The notes: generated by a model from the sequence alone, not told the origin. 64,000 nt of DNA from an uncultured Alphaproteobacteria bacterium (GCA_944389515.1 CALXMQ010000004.1:1-64000), one strand, 5' to 3'. Counted from the stretch's first letter, positions 1 through 8,924 are shown. Translations and numbers: made by a program.

Positions 1-1
1 T

Positions 2-1183
2 GATGAACTGTATAATATTGCCCAGGGTATATTCTTGAACATTGATAACAATATGTTAGAACAATGTCAAAAGGCAGTTACTGATAAAATGATAGAATTA
101 TGTGGCGACACCGCAACATGTTCTGCATTTATGGACGACGATACAATCGGTACAGAAAGTTTAACCAGTTACACCGACAATGATGGAAATTATGTCATAG
201 ACGGTCTGATATCTTTTGGAAATATAGAAGTTGAAAAAATAGCCAAGGAATCAGAAAACAATCCTGGGCAAACATATACGACGTATGAAATAGACATAAA
301 TAATTATCGTGACCATTTGAACGCAACAGATCCGTCAACCGCACGTGTTGTATCTGCGTTGGAATCTGTGGCAAACAAAATCGAACAAAAAATTGCAATT
401 TTACGCCAAGACCCAGAAATACAAATGTGTGTCGAAGGTCGCAACATGTCACAAATACGCCGTGGCGCGGCACGCGACAATGCACGATTCCCATATTTAC
501 TGGATTCATCCATTATGGCAATCGTTGCCGGCGGACTAGACCAAGCGCGTTACAACTATACACGCAAATACGACGAATTGGTTGAAACAGCCCTGGAAAA
601 ACAAAACGACCAAGTAAAAGCCGTATTGTGTGCCGCCATGGCATCCAGCAGCGATCCGCAATGCGTAGAATATAAAACAAATGCAAATGGCGAAGCCATA
701 TGTTCTTCGTACGAAGCCCCATACATAGAAAACATATTCTCTGATGCAAATGCAGAAAATCAATCTGGTATTATTGGCACCGATTTATATTCGACCAAAT
801 ATGTTATTTCTGGTGCAAAAATATCAGATTTGGCATCTGTTCAACAACAAGGACATTCTGAATACATCCAAACCGACAACAAAGGCAACATGGTTGGACG
901 TATTGCTATGTCATCTGTATATTCACCAGACACCAACACTTGCACCATAACCACCACAACAACCATGTGCGATTCGATGAAGGAAATTGTTTTAACAGAC
1001 AGTTCTGTAACATGCGGTTCTGGTGGGTTATCAATTCTGGGTGGCGGTGGATGCACCGGCGGCGGCGGTTTGATAAATATTGGTGGCGGCAAAAAAACGA
1101 CCACAACAACCCAATCTTTCGAAGGTGTCGCATGCCAATCATTTATGGATCCTGTTACCGTTTCCACAAATGTAAAGATGTAA
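2..1183 (+). CDS. Unknown protein, 5'-truncated by window edge
   Basis: The reading frame is open from base 2, so the TTG at 35 is not a safe start and the gene begins outside the window. At least 393 codons are visible. I recognise no domain. The visible part is acidic and mixed, then ends in low-complexity sequence: two runs of five Thr flank a Gly-rich block (GGGGCTGGGG). Several Cys are present, which fits an exported protein, but no signal peptide can be seen because the N-terminus is missing. It converges on rplQ across a shared terminator. Confidence 0.75.
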   Translation, partial: DELYNIAQGIFLNIDNNMLEQCQKAVTDKMIELCGDTATCSAFMDDDTIGTESLTSYTDNDGNYVIDGLISFGNIEVEKIAKESENNPGQTYTTYEIDINNYRDHLNATDPSTARVVSALESVANKIEQKIAILRQDPEIQMCVEGRNMSQIRRGAARDNARFPYLLDSSIMAIVAGGLDQARYNYTRKYDELVETALEKQNDQVKAVLCAAMASSSDPQCVEYKTNANGEAICSSYEAPYIENIFSDANAENQSGIIGTDLYSTKYVISGAKISDLASVQQQGHSEYIQTDNKGNMVGRIAMSSVYSPDTNTCTITTTTTMCDSMKEIVLTDSSVTCGSGGLSILGGGGCTGGGGLINIGGGKKTTTTTQSFEGVACQSFMDPVTVSTNVKM

Positions 1184-1195
1184 CAATATAAAAAA

Positions 1196-1219
1196 TCTGT
1201 GGATTTTATTATCCACAGA
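1196..1219. other. Inverted repeat after the first gene
   Basis: TCTGTGGAT (1196-1204) and ATCCACAGA (1211-1219) form a perfect 9-bp stem with a 6-base loop. There is no T-tract directly after it; the true terminator follows about 20 bases later. Confidence 0.6.
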
Positions 1220-1235
1220 CAATGTTCAAATAATA

Positions 1236-1267
1236 AAAAAAAAAACGGGGTGTTACCCCGTTTTTTT
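1236..1267. terminator. Bidirectional terminator between the first gene and rplQ
   Basis: A CGGGG/CCCCG stem lies between an A-run on the left and a T-run on the right, so it can end transcription from both converging genes. The rplQ stop codon lies inside the T-run. Confidence 0.85.
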
Positions 1268-1826
1268 ATTTACCTGTTGCACGACGTTTAACGGCAACTG
1301 TCTTTTTTGCACCCGTGGATTTTGCAGCCTTTGGTGCTTCTGTATCTACCTTGGATGCTGGGGCTTTGGCTGATTTTTCTTTTTTGTCGGCCTTGTCCGC
1401 AGCTTTATCTGTCGCCTTGTCTTCGGACGCCGCAGCAGTTTTTACAACCTTTTTCGCATTTACATCACGATCAACCAATTCAATGATTGCCATGGGTGCT
1501 GCATCCCCATAACGGAAACCAGCCTTTAACACACGTGTATAACCACCTGGGCGTTTTGCATAACGTGGTCCCAACACCGTGAACAATTTTTTCACAGTCG
1601 CATCAGAACCGTTGCCCAATTCACTGGCAACCAAACGACGATTTGCCACAGTATCAACCTTGGCACGGGTAATCAATTTTTCAACCACGCCACGCAGGTC
1701 TTTTGCCTTAGGCAAAGTTGTTTTAATCTGTTCTTTTTCAATCAAATTTTTCGCCAGACCAATAAACAAGGCCTTGCGTGCATTAGTGTCGCGATTAAAA
1801 GTGCGACCTGCCTTCATGTGTCTCAT
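1266..1826 (-). CDS. rplQ: 50S ribosomal protein L17
   Basis: Bacterial L17: N-terminus [18 protein letters not shown] and the later [11 protein letters not shown] segment are family hallmarks. I chose the ATG at 1826 over the TTG one codon upstream, because AGGAG then sits 6 bases away. The protein is 186 aa, longer than the usual 120-140, because of an Ala/Lys-rich tail after about residue 130. It is the last gene of the rpoA transcript and ends in a terminator. Confidence 0.96.
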   Translation of the reverse strand: MRHMKAGRTFNRDTNARKALFIGLAKNLIEKEQIKTTLPKAKDLRGVVEKLITRAKVDTVANRRLVASELGNGSDATVKKLFTVLGPRYAKRPGGYTRVLKAGFRYGDAAPMAIIELVDRDVNAKKVVKTAAASEDKATDKAADKADKKEKSAKAPASKVDTEAPKAAKSTGAKKTVAVKRRATGK

Positions 1827-1851
1827 CAATTACTCCTTTTATTTGTTTCCG

Positions 1852-1868
1852 CCCCAAAACATTTGGGG
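1852..1868. repeat. Hairpin just upstream of rplQ
   Basis: CCCCAAA and TTTGGGG form a perfect 7-bp stem with a 3-base loop, about 25 bases before the rplQ start. No T-tract follows in the direction of transcription. Confidence 0.6.
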
Positions 1869-1923
1869 ATTGGATTAGAGACGCCACACCCTAAAATTTC
1901 TTTCAGCAGCGTGGAATTTTTAT

Positions 1924-2061
1924 TTACTTTGTCTTGGATGTACCAAACAGCACAATTCTGAACATTTGGGCAAAAACATTGTCACGCTGTAAAAACGGCA
2001 CGCGCTTTTTACCCTGTTTATAAGAATCTGTTTTTTGCTTTTTTGATACCACCTGCGACAT
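1924..2061 (-). CDS. Small basic protein (45 codons), possible gene
   Basis: An open frame in the unusually wide rpoA-rplQ gap reads MSQVVSKKQKTDSYKQGKK and goes on to a hydrophobic FRIVLFG stretch and a KTK end. It is strongly basic, like a ribosome-associated peptide, and shares strand and transcript with its neighbours. The ATG lacks a well-placed Shine-Dalgarno; GTG at codon 4 is an alternative with AGG 9 bases upstream. I do not recognise a family. Coding status is an inference from position, composition and the otherwise empty gap. Confidence 0.45.
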   Translation of the reverse strand: MSQVVSKKQKTDSYKQGKKRVPFLQRDNVFAQMFRIVLFGTSKTK

Positions 2062-2104
2062 CCTGTTTTTTTCAAGAAATTAAATTTTATGGGGTGAATG
2101 CAGT

Positions 2105-2153
2105 CGTTCACAGTTCCGACGTGTATTAGACATACACAAGGAATCTGTGAACG
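2105..2153. repeat. Long composite hairpin between rpoA and rplQ
   Basis: CGTTCACAG (2105-2113) pairs with CTGTGAACG (2145-2153). Inside, TTCC pairs with GGAA and GTGTAT with ATACAC, making one long interrupted stem of 19 pairs. There is no T-tract, so it is unlikely to be an intrinsic terminator; an RNA processing or stability element is more likely. Confidence 0.7.
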
Positions 2154-2178
2154 GCGACAGACACCCACATAATTTAAT

Positions 2179-3207
2179 TTATTTATATGGGTCTTCGTAT
2201 TTCTTGGCCAACTCTGCAATATTTTCTGGTGGCCATCCCGGTACTTCCATACCCAAACTTAAACCCATTGCTTCCAGTTGAACTTTGATTTCGTTCAAAG
2301 ATTTGCGACCAAAGTTTGGTGTTTTCAACATATCTGCTTCGGTCTTTTGAACCAATTCGCCCAACCAGTTGATTTTGTCGTTCTTCAAACAGTTGTTTGC
2401 ACGAACAGACAATTCCAATTCATCAACATGCTTTAACAATTTTGGATCGAACGGCAATGCATCCTTGGCTTTTTCTTCTTCGGCCGGTGCATTGATTTGT
2501 GCCGGATCTTCAAAATTGATAAATACAACCAACTGATCTGTCAATATACGCGCCGCCAATGCGATTGCATCTTCGGGTGAAACAGAACCATTGGTTTTTA
2601 CTGTCATTTCCAATTTGTCGTAATCGGTGCTTTGCCCTACGCGGGTTTCAGACACTTCGGTTGCAACGTTCAAAATTGGTGAAAAGATTGAATCAACCGG
2701 GATAACACCCAACGGTAAACCATCTGCGTGTGCAGACGCCGGAACATACCCACGACCAGTGGACAAAGTTATTTCCATATCCAAATTTGCGCCATCATCC
2801 AAAGTACAAATTTCTGCATCTTTGTTCATAACTTCGACACCGCCAGTGGTTTCAATCATCCCAGCAGTAACCACCGCTGGACCCTTGGCCTTTAATGTTA
2901 CCTTGTGCTGACCTTCGGTCAAAGCTTTGAAATACACGCCTTTCAGATTTAATACAATATCCGTCACATCTTCACGAACACCGGAAATACTGGAAAATTC
3001 ATGCTGTACACCATCAATCTTGATATAAATTGGCGCACATCCCTGTAACGAAGACAACAAAACACGACGCAGTGCTGTACCCAACGTCAAACCGAAACCT
3101 TTTTCCAACGGTTCCGCAACCAGTGTCGCTTGATTTGGATTATGTTCATCAACCTTGATATTCAGTTTTTTGGGTTTAATCAATGTAACCCAGTTTTTTT
3201 CAATCAT
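2179..3207 (-). CDS. rpoA: DNA-directed RNA polymerase subunit alpha
   Basis: RpoA of 342 aa. The N-terminus [15 protein letters not shown] and the assembly-domain segment [18 protein letters not shown] are characteristic. The N-terminal dimerisation domain covers about residues 1-235; the C-terminal UP-element/activator domain follows after a linker and contains [11 protein letters not shown]. It would scaffold polymerase assembly. The gene has its own promoter because two plus-strand genes separate it from rpsK, and it is followed by rplQ. Confidence 0.98.
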   Translation of the reverse strand: MIEKNWVTLIKPKKLNIKVDEHNPNQATLVAEPLEKGFGLTLGTALRRVLLSSLQGCAPIYIKIDGVQHEFSSISGVREDVTDIVLNLKGVYFKALTEGQHKVTLKAKGPAVVTAGMIETTGGVEVMNKDAEICTLDDGANLDMEITLSTGRGYVPASAHADGLPLGVIPVDSIFSPILNVATEVSETRVGQSTDYDKLEMTVKTNGSVSPEDAIALAARILTDQLVVFINFEDPAQINAPAEEEKAKDALPFDPKLLKHVDELELSVRANNCLKNDKINWLGELVQKTEADMLKTPNFGRKSLNEIKVQLEAMGLSLGMEVPGWPPENIAELAKKYEDPYK

Positions 3208-3246
3208 AAAATCCTCCCATTAGGCTTAGTTTATCATTTTCGCCAA

Positions 3247-3257
3247 TGCGGCCGCGA
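3247..3257. promoter_or_regulatory. GC palindrome in rpoA leader shared with rpsL leader
   Basis: GCGGCCGCGATT lies at 3248-3259 on the plus strand, inside the short rpoA leader. The same 12 bases occur in the rpsL leader near 22131. An eight-base GC palindrome is unexpected in this AT-rich intergenic DNA. Function unknown. Confidence 0.35.
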
Positions 3258-3281
3258 TTGGAAATCCCAATGCGCCCGGCA

Positions 3282-3310
3282 ATTTTATAACACAAATCTG
3301 CAAAAGTCAA
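3282..3310 (-). promoter_or_regulatory. Promoter of rpoA-rplQ
   Basis: On the minus strand TTGACT (3305-3310), a 17-base spacer and TAAAAT (3282-3287) form a sigma-70 type promoter about 75 bases before the rpoA start. Its core TTGACTTTTGC is repeated in the rpsM promoter. Confidence 0.6.
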
Positions 3311-3390
3311 ACATTTACTTAGAATATTTCCGTTTTATACATAACAAACAATAACGCATATTAAAAGTTGACAACATACAAATATTGTAC

Positions 3391-3401
3391 TAATGTATAA
3401 T
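3391..3401 (+). promoter_or_regulatory. Probable -10 region of the 3424 gene
   Basis: TATAAT at 3396-3401 precedes the gene start by 22 bases. A TTGACA lies upstream at 3368-3373, but the 22-base spacing is too long, so the exact -35 is unclear. Confidence 0.4.
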
Positions 3402-3423
3402 CACACATCTAAAAGGATTATTT

Positions 3424-3822
3424 ATGAAAAAAGTATTATTTTTATGGGCATTTGTTGGTTTAATCGGATTCTGTGCAAACGCGGCATACGCTGGTTATAC
3501 AGAAACAGAAACCACAAACACGTATGAAGTAATTACAATCGATACTGTAAAATACACTGATGCTGCATATATTGCACCCCGTTGCGCACGCACTGCCAAA
3601 ATCGCGCCATGCCGCACAGCATCATCATTGGATGTAAAAAAATGCAAGTGCAACCCACAACCACAACGCAAATTAAAACCAGTACGTGTAAAAACATATA
3701 CCGAAGTTATTGATCATTACCAAGTATATCAGCCAGTTGTTACATACAAACCAGCAAGCGAATACACAACACGCAGATATATTGATATTCCAAATCCAAA
3801 ATTTGGTACATGCGCACGCTGA
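3424..3822 (+). CDS. Small secreted protein of unknown function
   Basis: 132 aa with a clear signal peptide: MKK, a hydrophobic core, and probable cleavage after ANAAYA. The mature part begins with Tyr/Thr-rich sequence, carries five Cys around residues 58-78 (CARTAKIAPC, CKC), then a basic Lys/Arg/Val stretch. AGGA lies before the ATG. I do not recognise the family. With the next gene it forms a plus-strand island inside the alpha ribosomal region. Confidence 0.85.
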   Translation: MKKVLFLWAFVGLIGFCANAAYAGYTETETTNTYEVITIDTVKYTDAAYIAPRCARTAKIAPCRTASSLDVKKCKCNPQPQRKLKPVRVKTYTEVIDHYQVYQPVVTYKPASEYTTRRYIDIPNPKFGTCAR

Positions 3823-3844
3823 TATAAATATAATAACTATACCT

Positions 3845-3872
3845 TAAAAAACGCCCAAATGGGCGTTTTTTC
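3845..3872 (+). terminator. Terminator after the 3424 gene
   Basis: ACGCCC and GGGCGT stem with a 4-base AAAT loop, flanked by A-run and T6. Confidence 0.85.
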
Positions 3873-4012
3873 TATTGCAAAAAATGAAAAATCCAGATAA
3901 AATTTATGCATAACTTTTATCAAAAATATGCTGAATCCAAACGGACGATTAGATTCCCCATTTTTATAAAATCTGTTTTTATTGTTTTTACTGACATTTT
4001 ACACTCCTGTAT

Positions 4013-4669
4013 TTGCCGAAAATAAACGTCGGTTTTTGTATGGCAATATTGTTATATACATGTCCAGCCGATGCACGATTAAAAGATTTCACTGAATTAC
4101 AGGATAATTGTGGTGCATATTGTTATACTGAAAATTCTGGCGCATCAGATTTTGTCGCATACTGCCTGGAAACATACTGTTATGATTCGCTTGATGAATT
4201 TGAAAATCAAGACAATGGACGGATATTATGCGAATCCACCCAGGCCGCCAATGACCCCAATGGATGTTGGTTAAATACAGGAAATATTCCCGGTATGGAT
4301 GATATTAGGCTAACAATCGTATGCGCACCTAAAAATTTACAATTTGATAACAGTTGGGAAATATTCTTCAAAACCCAACCTGATTATCTTAGTGGCAGCG
4401 ACTTAAATACATGGAATCAATATTACTATGATGACGATGTTGGCGGTGCATGCCAACTTGGCTGGGACATGTATTGCGAACGCGGTGAATATTATTCAAA
4501 AAATGAATATGGTTGCCTGCCCTGTCCAACCAACGGAATCAACGGATCTGGGACAACAAACCAATCTGGTTTTAATTCTATCACAGATTGTTATATCCCC
4601 AGTAACCAAAACCAACGGGATGGTTCTGGCACATACAGTTTTTCCCAAGATTGTTATTATAAACAATAA
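4013..4669 (+). CDS. Cys-rich secreted-type protein, damaged or unusual 5' end
   Basis: About 218 codons, acidic, with many Cys; the C-terminal third has a C-x-x-C-P repeat-like module and ends in CYYKQ. This tail matches the genes at 24698 and, in part, 52546. The start is doubtful: TTG at 4013 and ATG at 4040 both lack a Shine-Dalgarno. A good signal peptide (hydrophobic core LFLLFLLTF, cleavage after PVFA) lies in another frame at about 3970-4020, behind a stop at 3967-3969. This suggests an old start loss plus frameshift. It may be a decaying gene, or it may use a rescued start. Function unknown. Confidence 0.6.
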   Translation: MPKINVGFCMAILLYTCPADARLKDFTELQDNCGAYCYTENSGASDFVAYCLETYCYDSLDEFENQDNGRILCESTQAANDPNGCWLNTGNIPGMDDIRLTIVCAPKNLQFDNSWEIFFKTQPDYLSGSDLNTWNQYYYDDDVGGACQLGWDMYCERGEYYSKNEYGCLPCPTNGINGSGTTNQSGFNSITDCYIPSNQNQRDGSGTYSFSQDCYYKQ

Positions 4670-4694
4670 AAATCCGCCAATGGCGGATTTTTAT
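4668..4694 (+). terminator. Terminator after the 4013 gene
   Basis: AATCCGCCA and TGGCGGATT meet with almost no loop, flanked by A-run and T5. Confidence 0.85.
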
Positions 4695-4785
4695 TTAACG
4701 CACTTTTTATGACAATTCTGTTACGTATAACATTTGTGAAATAAAATTACCTGAACAACACAAAGACATCCAAAATCATAAAATA

Positions 4786-4815
4786 TAAAATCCCACGATT
4801 GTGGGATTTTATAAA
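4786..4815 (-). terminator. Terminator after rpsK
   Basis: AAAATCCCAC and GTGGGATTTT stem lies directly downstream of the rpsK stop on the minus strand. It separates rpsM-rpsK transcription from the inserted genes and from rpoA. Confidence 0.8.
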
Positions 4816-4816
4816 A

Positions 4817-5200
4817 TTAAACACGACGCACTTTTTTCGGGCGGCAACCATTATGCGGAATACGTGTCGTATCAGTAATAGATTGTACAATCAATCCTGC
4901 ATTTGCCAACCCACGGACAGCAGATTCACGACCCTGACCAATACCGCGCATCAACACATCAACTGTTTTCATACCCATTTCTGCAACTTTTTTACCAACT
5001 GCGTCGGCAACAACTGTTGCTGCATACGGTGTAGATTTTTTTGCACCCTTAAAATTATTTGCACCTGCGGTGGCCCATGTCAACACAGCCCCCGATTGAT
5101 CAGTGATTGTAATACGTGTATTATTATTTGTCGCAACCACGTGGGCAATGCCGTGTGATACTTTTTTTACGACTTTCTTTTTCGCTTTTGTTACTGCCAT
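4817..5200 (-). CDS. rpsK: 30S ribosomal protein S11
   Basis: S11 of 127 aa. It has GIAHVVATNNNTRITITD near the N-terminus, the STPYAA segment, RGIGQGRESA, and the typical C-terminus PHNGCRPKKVRRV. S11 sits on the platform of the small subunit. It follows rpsM by 64 bases. In most relatives rpoA comes next in the same transcript; here a terminator and two foreign-strand genes intervene. Confidence 0.98.
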   Translation of the reverse strand: MAVTKAKKKVVKKVSHGIAHVVATNNNTRITITDQSGAVLTWATAGANNFKGAKKSTPYAATVVADAVGKKVAEMGMKTVDVLMRGIGQGRESAVRGLANAGLIVQSITDTTRIPHNGCRPKKVRRV

Positions 5201-5264
5201 TATTTTTTACCTTTGCTTATAGATGTCTTCAACTGACTATCGTGTCAATCTCTACCTATTGTTA

Positions 5265-5642
5265 TTATTTACCCTTGACCGCAGATCCGGCAACAACAAC
5301 ACGTTTGCCTTTGCGTGTACGGGCATTAGTTTGCGTACGTTGACCGCGAACCGGCAAACGATTACGGTGACGAATACCGCGATATGTTTTCAGGTCTTGC
5401 AAGCGTTTAATGTTCATTGCAACTTCGCGACGAACATCACCTTCGACCTTAAAGTTTTGTTCAATATAATTAGAAATTTTAACAACATCCTCGTCAGTTA
5501 AATCCTTGGCGCGCAACCCGTCTTTTAACTTCAAAGCCTTGCAAATTTGTGCAGACTTTGCCGGGCCAATCCCATGGATATACTGTAACGCAATTTCAAT
5601 GCGTTTTTCTGTCGGAATGTTCACACCTGCTATACGTGCCAT
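5265..5642 (-). CDS. rpsM: 30S ribosomal protein S13
   Basis: S13 of 125 aa, starting [19 protein letters not shown], with the helix-two-turn region ([14 protein letters not shown]) and the basic tail [19 protein letters not shown] that contacts tRNA sites in the head of the subunit. It has its own promoter downstream of secY. No rpmJ or adk is found between secY and rpsM, where they often lie. Confidence 0.98.
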   Translation of the reverse strand: MARIAGVNIPTEKRIEIALQYIHGIGPAKSAQICKALKLKDGLRAKDLTDEDVVKISNYIEQNFKVEGDVRREVAMNIKRLQDLKTYRGIRHRNRLPVRGQRTQTNARTRKGKRVVVAGSAVKGK

Positions 5643-5745
5643 CTTTTATTTTCCTTTTTATTTTCTGCGACGCGCGATTTCACGCACCGATATAAACGCT
5701 TTGCTTCAACTATTATCTGCCCAGCGTATTTTATTTTGCTGCATT

Positions 5746-5773
5746 ATTTTATACAAAATGCCGCAAAAGTCAA
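5746..5773 (-). promoter_or_regulatory. Promoter of rpsM-rpsK
   Basis: On the minus strand TTGACT (5768-5773), a 16-base spacer and TAAAAT (5746-5751). The core TTGACTTTTGC is the same as in the rpoA promoter. It predicts a leader of roughly 95 bases before rpsM. Confidence 0.6.
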
Positions 5774-5803
5774 ATTTTTATTATATTTCCGCCAAATATA
5801 ACT

Positions 5804-7120
5804 TTAACGGAAACGCCCCTTTCGTTGTGCTTTTTTAATAACACTTCTATACTGCTTTGCAACCAAATAAGATTGCACTTGGTTCATTGTATCCAATACC
5901 ACCCCAGCAACGATTAAAACGCTGGTTCCACCGATGGTCAATGGCATACCTGCGTGTGAATTCAAAATAATTGGTACCACGCAAACCACCACCAGATACA
6001 GAACACCGATTGCTGTTGTACGTGAAACAACAGAATCTAAATAATGCATTGTTTGTTCACCCGGACGTACACCCGGAATATATCCACCTGCATTTTTCAA
6101 ATTATTCGCCGTTTCTTCGGAATTGAAAATAACCGCCGTTTGGAAATACGCAAAGAACGCAATCAATACCGTATATGTTATGATATAAGACCATGTTCCA
6201 TACGTAAAGAATCCCATAATAGATTGCACAATCGGATTTTCACTTTGTACGAATCGTTGAATAAACGCCGGTAACATCATAATACTTGCCGCAAACACCG
6301 GCCCCATAACCCCAGACATATTTACTTTGATTGGCAAATAAGACGCATTTGTATTCATAACCCCATTTGCCATAACCTGACGTGGGTACAAAATTTGAAT
6401 ACGACGTTGTGCCTGTTCAAAGAACGCAATCAACGCAACAATGCCGACCACAAACGCCACAATCAATGCAATCATCGCTGGCGAAATCTGACCAACCGAC
6501 CCCAACGAGAATAATTGTGCGATTCCCCCTGGTACTTCGGCAATAATCCCGGCAAAAATCAGCAAAGATGCACCTTGGCCGATACCACGCGCAGTAATTT
6601 GTTCTGCCAACCACATAACAAATACCGTACCACCAACCAACGCGATAATTGCAGATAATTCAAACGCAAATCCCGGATTTACAACCGCTGCGACACCATT
6701 GACTGGCGCCATAGATTCCAATCCACGCACCACGGCCCAACCCTGGACAACGGCCAAGAATACCGCCAAATAACGTGTATATTGGTTTATTTTGATACGG
6801 CCTGATTCACCTTCTTTGCGCAATTCGTTCAAAGATTTGCTGGTTGCCGTCAACAACTGTAATACGATAGATGCAGAAATATACGGGAAAATATTTAATG
6901 CCAACACCGACATACGTGATAACGAACCACCGGCAAACATATCAAACATGCCCATCATGCCGCTGCCTTCACCCGTAAACAGATGCAATACCGCAGACGC
7001 ATTTACCCCTGGTAATGGAATAAACGAACCGATACGATATACAATCAACGCACCAATCGTAAACAATATGCGTTTTTGTAAATCGGACATACTTCCAAAA
7101 AATTCTCTCAAAAACTTCAT
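5804..7120 (-). CDS. secY: Preprotein translocase subunit SecY
   Basis: SecY of 438 aa, the channel of the Sec translocon in the inner membrane. About ten membrane segments are visible, with family motifs RRIQILYPRQ, SYLPIKVNMSGVMGPVFA and GYIPGVRPGEQT. It is the last gene of the spc block and follows rplO. Full length, no defect seen. Confidence 0.97.
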   Translation of the reverse strand: MKFLREFFGSMSDLQKRILFTIGALIVYRIGSFIPLPGVNASAVLHLFTGEGSGMMGMFDMFAGGSLSRMSVLALNIFPYISASIVLQLLTATSKSLNELRKEGESGRIKINQYTRYLAVFLAVVQGWAVVRGLESMAPVNGVAAVVNPGFAFELSAIIALVGGTVFVMWLAEQITARGIGQGASLLIFAGIIAEVPGGIAQLFSLGSVGQISPAMIALIVAFVVGIVALIAFFEQAQRRIQILYPRQVMANGVMNTNASYLPIKVNMSGVMGPVFAASIMMLPAFIQRFVQSENPIVQSIMGFFTYGTWSYIITYTVLIAFFAYFQTAVIFNSEETANNLKNAGGYIPGVRPGEQTMHYLDSVVSRTTAIGVLYLVVVCVVPIILNSHAGMPLTIGGTSVLIVAGVVLDTMNQVQSYLVAKQYRSVIKKAQRKGRFR

Positions 7121-7142
7121 GCGAACGAACTTTTAATTATTT

Positions 7143-7168
7143 ATTTGCACCCGAAAACGGGTGCAAAT
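7143..7168. repeat. Perfect 11-bp hairpin between rplO and secY
   Basis: ATTTGCACCCG and CGGGTGCAAAT flank an AAAA loop. The downstream minus-strand sequence is A-rich, not T-rich, so it is not a standard terminator. Confidence 0.75.
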
Positions 7169-7175
7169 ATGTACA

Positions 7176-7634
7176 TTATTTGTTTTTAATTGTGCCACCT
7201 GCTTTGACAATCGCTGCTTCGGCCGCCTTGGACCATTTATCTGCAACGATATTCACAGATGTTTTTAATTCGCCTTTGGCCAAAACTTTCAAACCGTCTT
7301 TGGTACGATTGATAATTTTTGCATCAATCAACGAATCGATAGTAATTGGTGATTTTGCATCAATTTTACCAGATGCAATAAACTTTTCGATATCACCCAA
7401 ATTGATTGTAACATATTCTTTTGCAAAAGGATTATTAAAACCAAATTTTGGGAAACGACGCAAAATTGGCATCTGACCACCTTGGAAGGTCGCTTGCTTG
7501 CGTGAACCACTGCGTGCTTTTTGTCCCTTATTACCACGACCAGATGTTTTGCCCATCCCAGAACCAATACCACGGCCAACGCGTTTTGCATTACTGCGTG
7601 CACCGTAATTATCCATCAAAGCATTTAATTTCAT
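7176..7634 (-). CDS. rplO: 50S ribosomal protein L15
   Basis: L15 of 152 aa. The Gly/Arg-rich N-terminal arm (GRGIGSGMGKTSGRG, then KARSGSRK) and FEGGQ-like FQGGQMPILRRFPKFGF are typical. It lies between rpmD and secY as in other bacteria. Confidence 0.97.
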   Translation of the reverse strand: MKLNALMDNYGARSNAKRVGRGIGSGMGKTSGRGNKGQKARSGSRKQATFQGGQMPILRRFPKFGFNNPFAKEYVTINLGDIEKFIASGKIDAKSPITIDSLIDAKIINRTKDGLKVLAKGELKTSVNIVADKWSKAAEAAIVKAGGTIKNK

Positions 7635-7657
7635 TTTTTATTTTCCTTTTATCCTGC

Positions 7658-7679
7658 GAATCATATTTTACCATGATTC
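7658..7679. repeat. Hairpin between rpmD and rplO
   Basis: GAATCAT and ATGATTC form a 7-bp stem with an 8-base AT-rich loop, about 24 bases before the rplO start. No T-tract. Confidence 0.5.
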
Positions 7680-7718
7680 TGTGTCGCACGCCTATATGAC
7701 GTACTCGGTTTAACAAAA

Positions 7719-7898
7719 TTATTTTTCCACAATTTCAACCAAATGTGAAACCTTGGCAACCATGCCACGCACAGACGGTGTATCTTCGACTTCGTGCATT
7801 TTGCCAATACGCCCCAACCCCAAAGCCGCAACAACTTTACGCTGTGCTTCTGGACGGCCGATAATACTTTTAACTTGTTTAACAACTATTTTTGCCAT
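7719..7898 (-). CDS. rpmD: 50S ribosomal protein L30
   Basis: A 59-aa frame starts [20 protein letters not shown] and contains [20 protein letters not shown], the standard L30 signature. GGAG lies 7 bases before the ATG. Position between rpsE and rplO is canonical. Confidence 0.96.
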   Translation of the reverse strand: MAKIVVKQVKSIIGRPEAQRKVVAALGLGRIGKMHEVEDTPSVRGMVAKVSHLVEIVEK

Positions 7899-7930
7899 AA
7901 CTAATCTCCGTTTCTATATGTCGGGACAAA

Positions 7931-8494
7931 TTATTTATCTTCTGATGCAGTATCTGCGTTGTCCATTTTTCTGCCGTCACGACCAGCGATAATTTCTGCA
8001 ACGCTTTTACCACGACGTGCCGCCACAGTTTTCGGTGAATTCATTTTTTCAAATGCCAAAAACGCTGCACGAATCATGTTGTTTGGATTATTTGAACCTT
8101 GGGATTTCACAACGACGTCCTGAACGCCCAAACATTCAAACACCGCACGCAACGCACCCCCAGCAATAATACCAGTACCAGGCACAGCACTGCGTACAAC
8201 CAATTTACTTGCACCGTATTTCGCAGAAATATCATGATGCAACGTGCGCCCTTCTTTTAACGGTACACGAATCATTTTTGCCTTGGCTGCCTTGGTTGCT
8301 TTTTGAACTGCACTTTGTACTTCCAATGCTTTACCTTTGCCAAAACCTACGCGGCCAGCCTTGTCACCAACAACAACCAACGCCGCAAAAGACATGTTAC
8401 GACCACCCTTTACGGTTTTAGAAACACGGTTGATAGAAACCAATTTGTCTACCAAATTATCCGTTTGTAATTTTTTATCATCAAAACGTGCCAT
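7931..8494 (-). CDS. rpsE: 30S ribosomal protein S5
   Basis: S5 of 187 aa with the double-stranded RNA-binding fold at the N-terminus ([20 protein letters not shown] is the fidelity-centre loop) and the C-terminal domain with [16 protein letters not shown] short charged tail ([10 protein letters not shown]) extends past the usual end. It lies between rplR and rpmD. Confidence 0.97.
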   Translation of the reverse strand: MARFDDKKLQTDNLVDKLVSINRVSKTVKGGRNMSFAALVVVGDKAGRVGFGKGKALEVQSAVQKATKAAKAKMIRVPLKEGRTLHHDISAKYGASKLVVRSAVPGTGIIAGGALRAVFECLGVQDVVVKSQGSNNPNNMIRAAFLAFEKMNSPKTVAARRGKSVAEIIAGRDGRKMDNADTASEDK

Positions 8495-8516
8495 TATAAA
8501 CTCCGTATATTACCGA

Positions 8517-8873
8517 TTAAATTCTTACACCACCTGCGCGGACAGCTTCGCACAATGCCTTGATTCTGCCGTGATAACGATAACCGCCACGATCGAAATA
8601 GCAATTATCAGCGATACCTGCTGCAACTACGCGTTCAGCAAAATTTTTACCAACCAATTCGGCACCTGCGACGTTCCATCCTTTGCCTTTGAAATCTTTT
8701 TCTTTGGACGAAGCGGCACATACCGTACGTCCATGCACATCATCGATGGCCTGGATTTCAATATGACGTCCCGAACGGAAAACCGACAGACGGATTTTGC
8801 CCGGATTTTTTCTTTTCAACGCACCGCGATTTGCCAACGTGCGTCTTTCTTCTGCAGACAAATGTTTCAACAT
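8517..8873 (-). CDS. rplR: 50S ribosomal protein L18
   Basis: L18 of 118 aa, the 5S rRNA-binding protein. [18 protein letters not shown], the AASSKEKDF segment and the C-terminal [19 protein letters not shown] are family features. N-terminus has the usual basic start. Confidence 0.97.
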   Translation of the reverse strand: MLKHLSAEERRTLANRGALKRKNPGKIRLSVFRSGRHIEIQAIDDVHGRTVCAASSKEKDFKGKGWNVAGAELVGKNFAERVVAAGIADNCYFDRGGYRYHGRIKALCEAVRAGGVRI

Positions 8874-8892
8874 TTTGTTTCCTTTTTTATCC

Positions 8893-8914
8893 GATTTCCG
8901 TAACAGCGGAAATC
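8893..8914. repeat. Hairpin between rplF and rplR
   Basis: GATTTCCG and CGGAAATC form an 8-bp stem around TAACAG. The loop and inner pairs CCGTAACAGCGG recur nearly identically in the rplX-rplE gap. Confidence 0.6.
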
Positions 8915-8924
8915 TATTTATTTA

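Noticed and set aside
1920-2219. 99-codon minus frame covering the rpoA-rplQ gap
   Set aside because: It overlaps the rpoA end and the hairpin, and its composition (many Cys, His, Trp) is unlike neighbours; the 45-codon frame is more plausible.
5646-5803. adk or rpmJ between secY and rpsM
   Set aside because: No frame matching either protein is present; only a promoter and leader fit in this gap.
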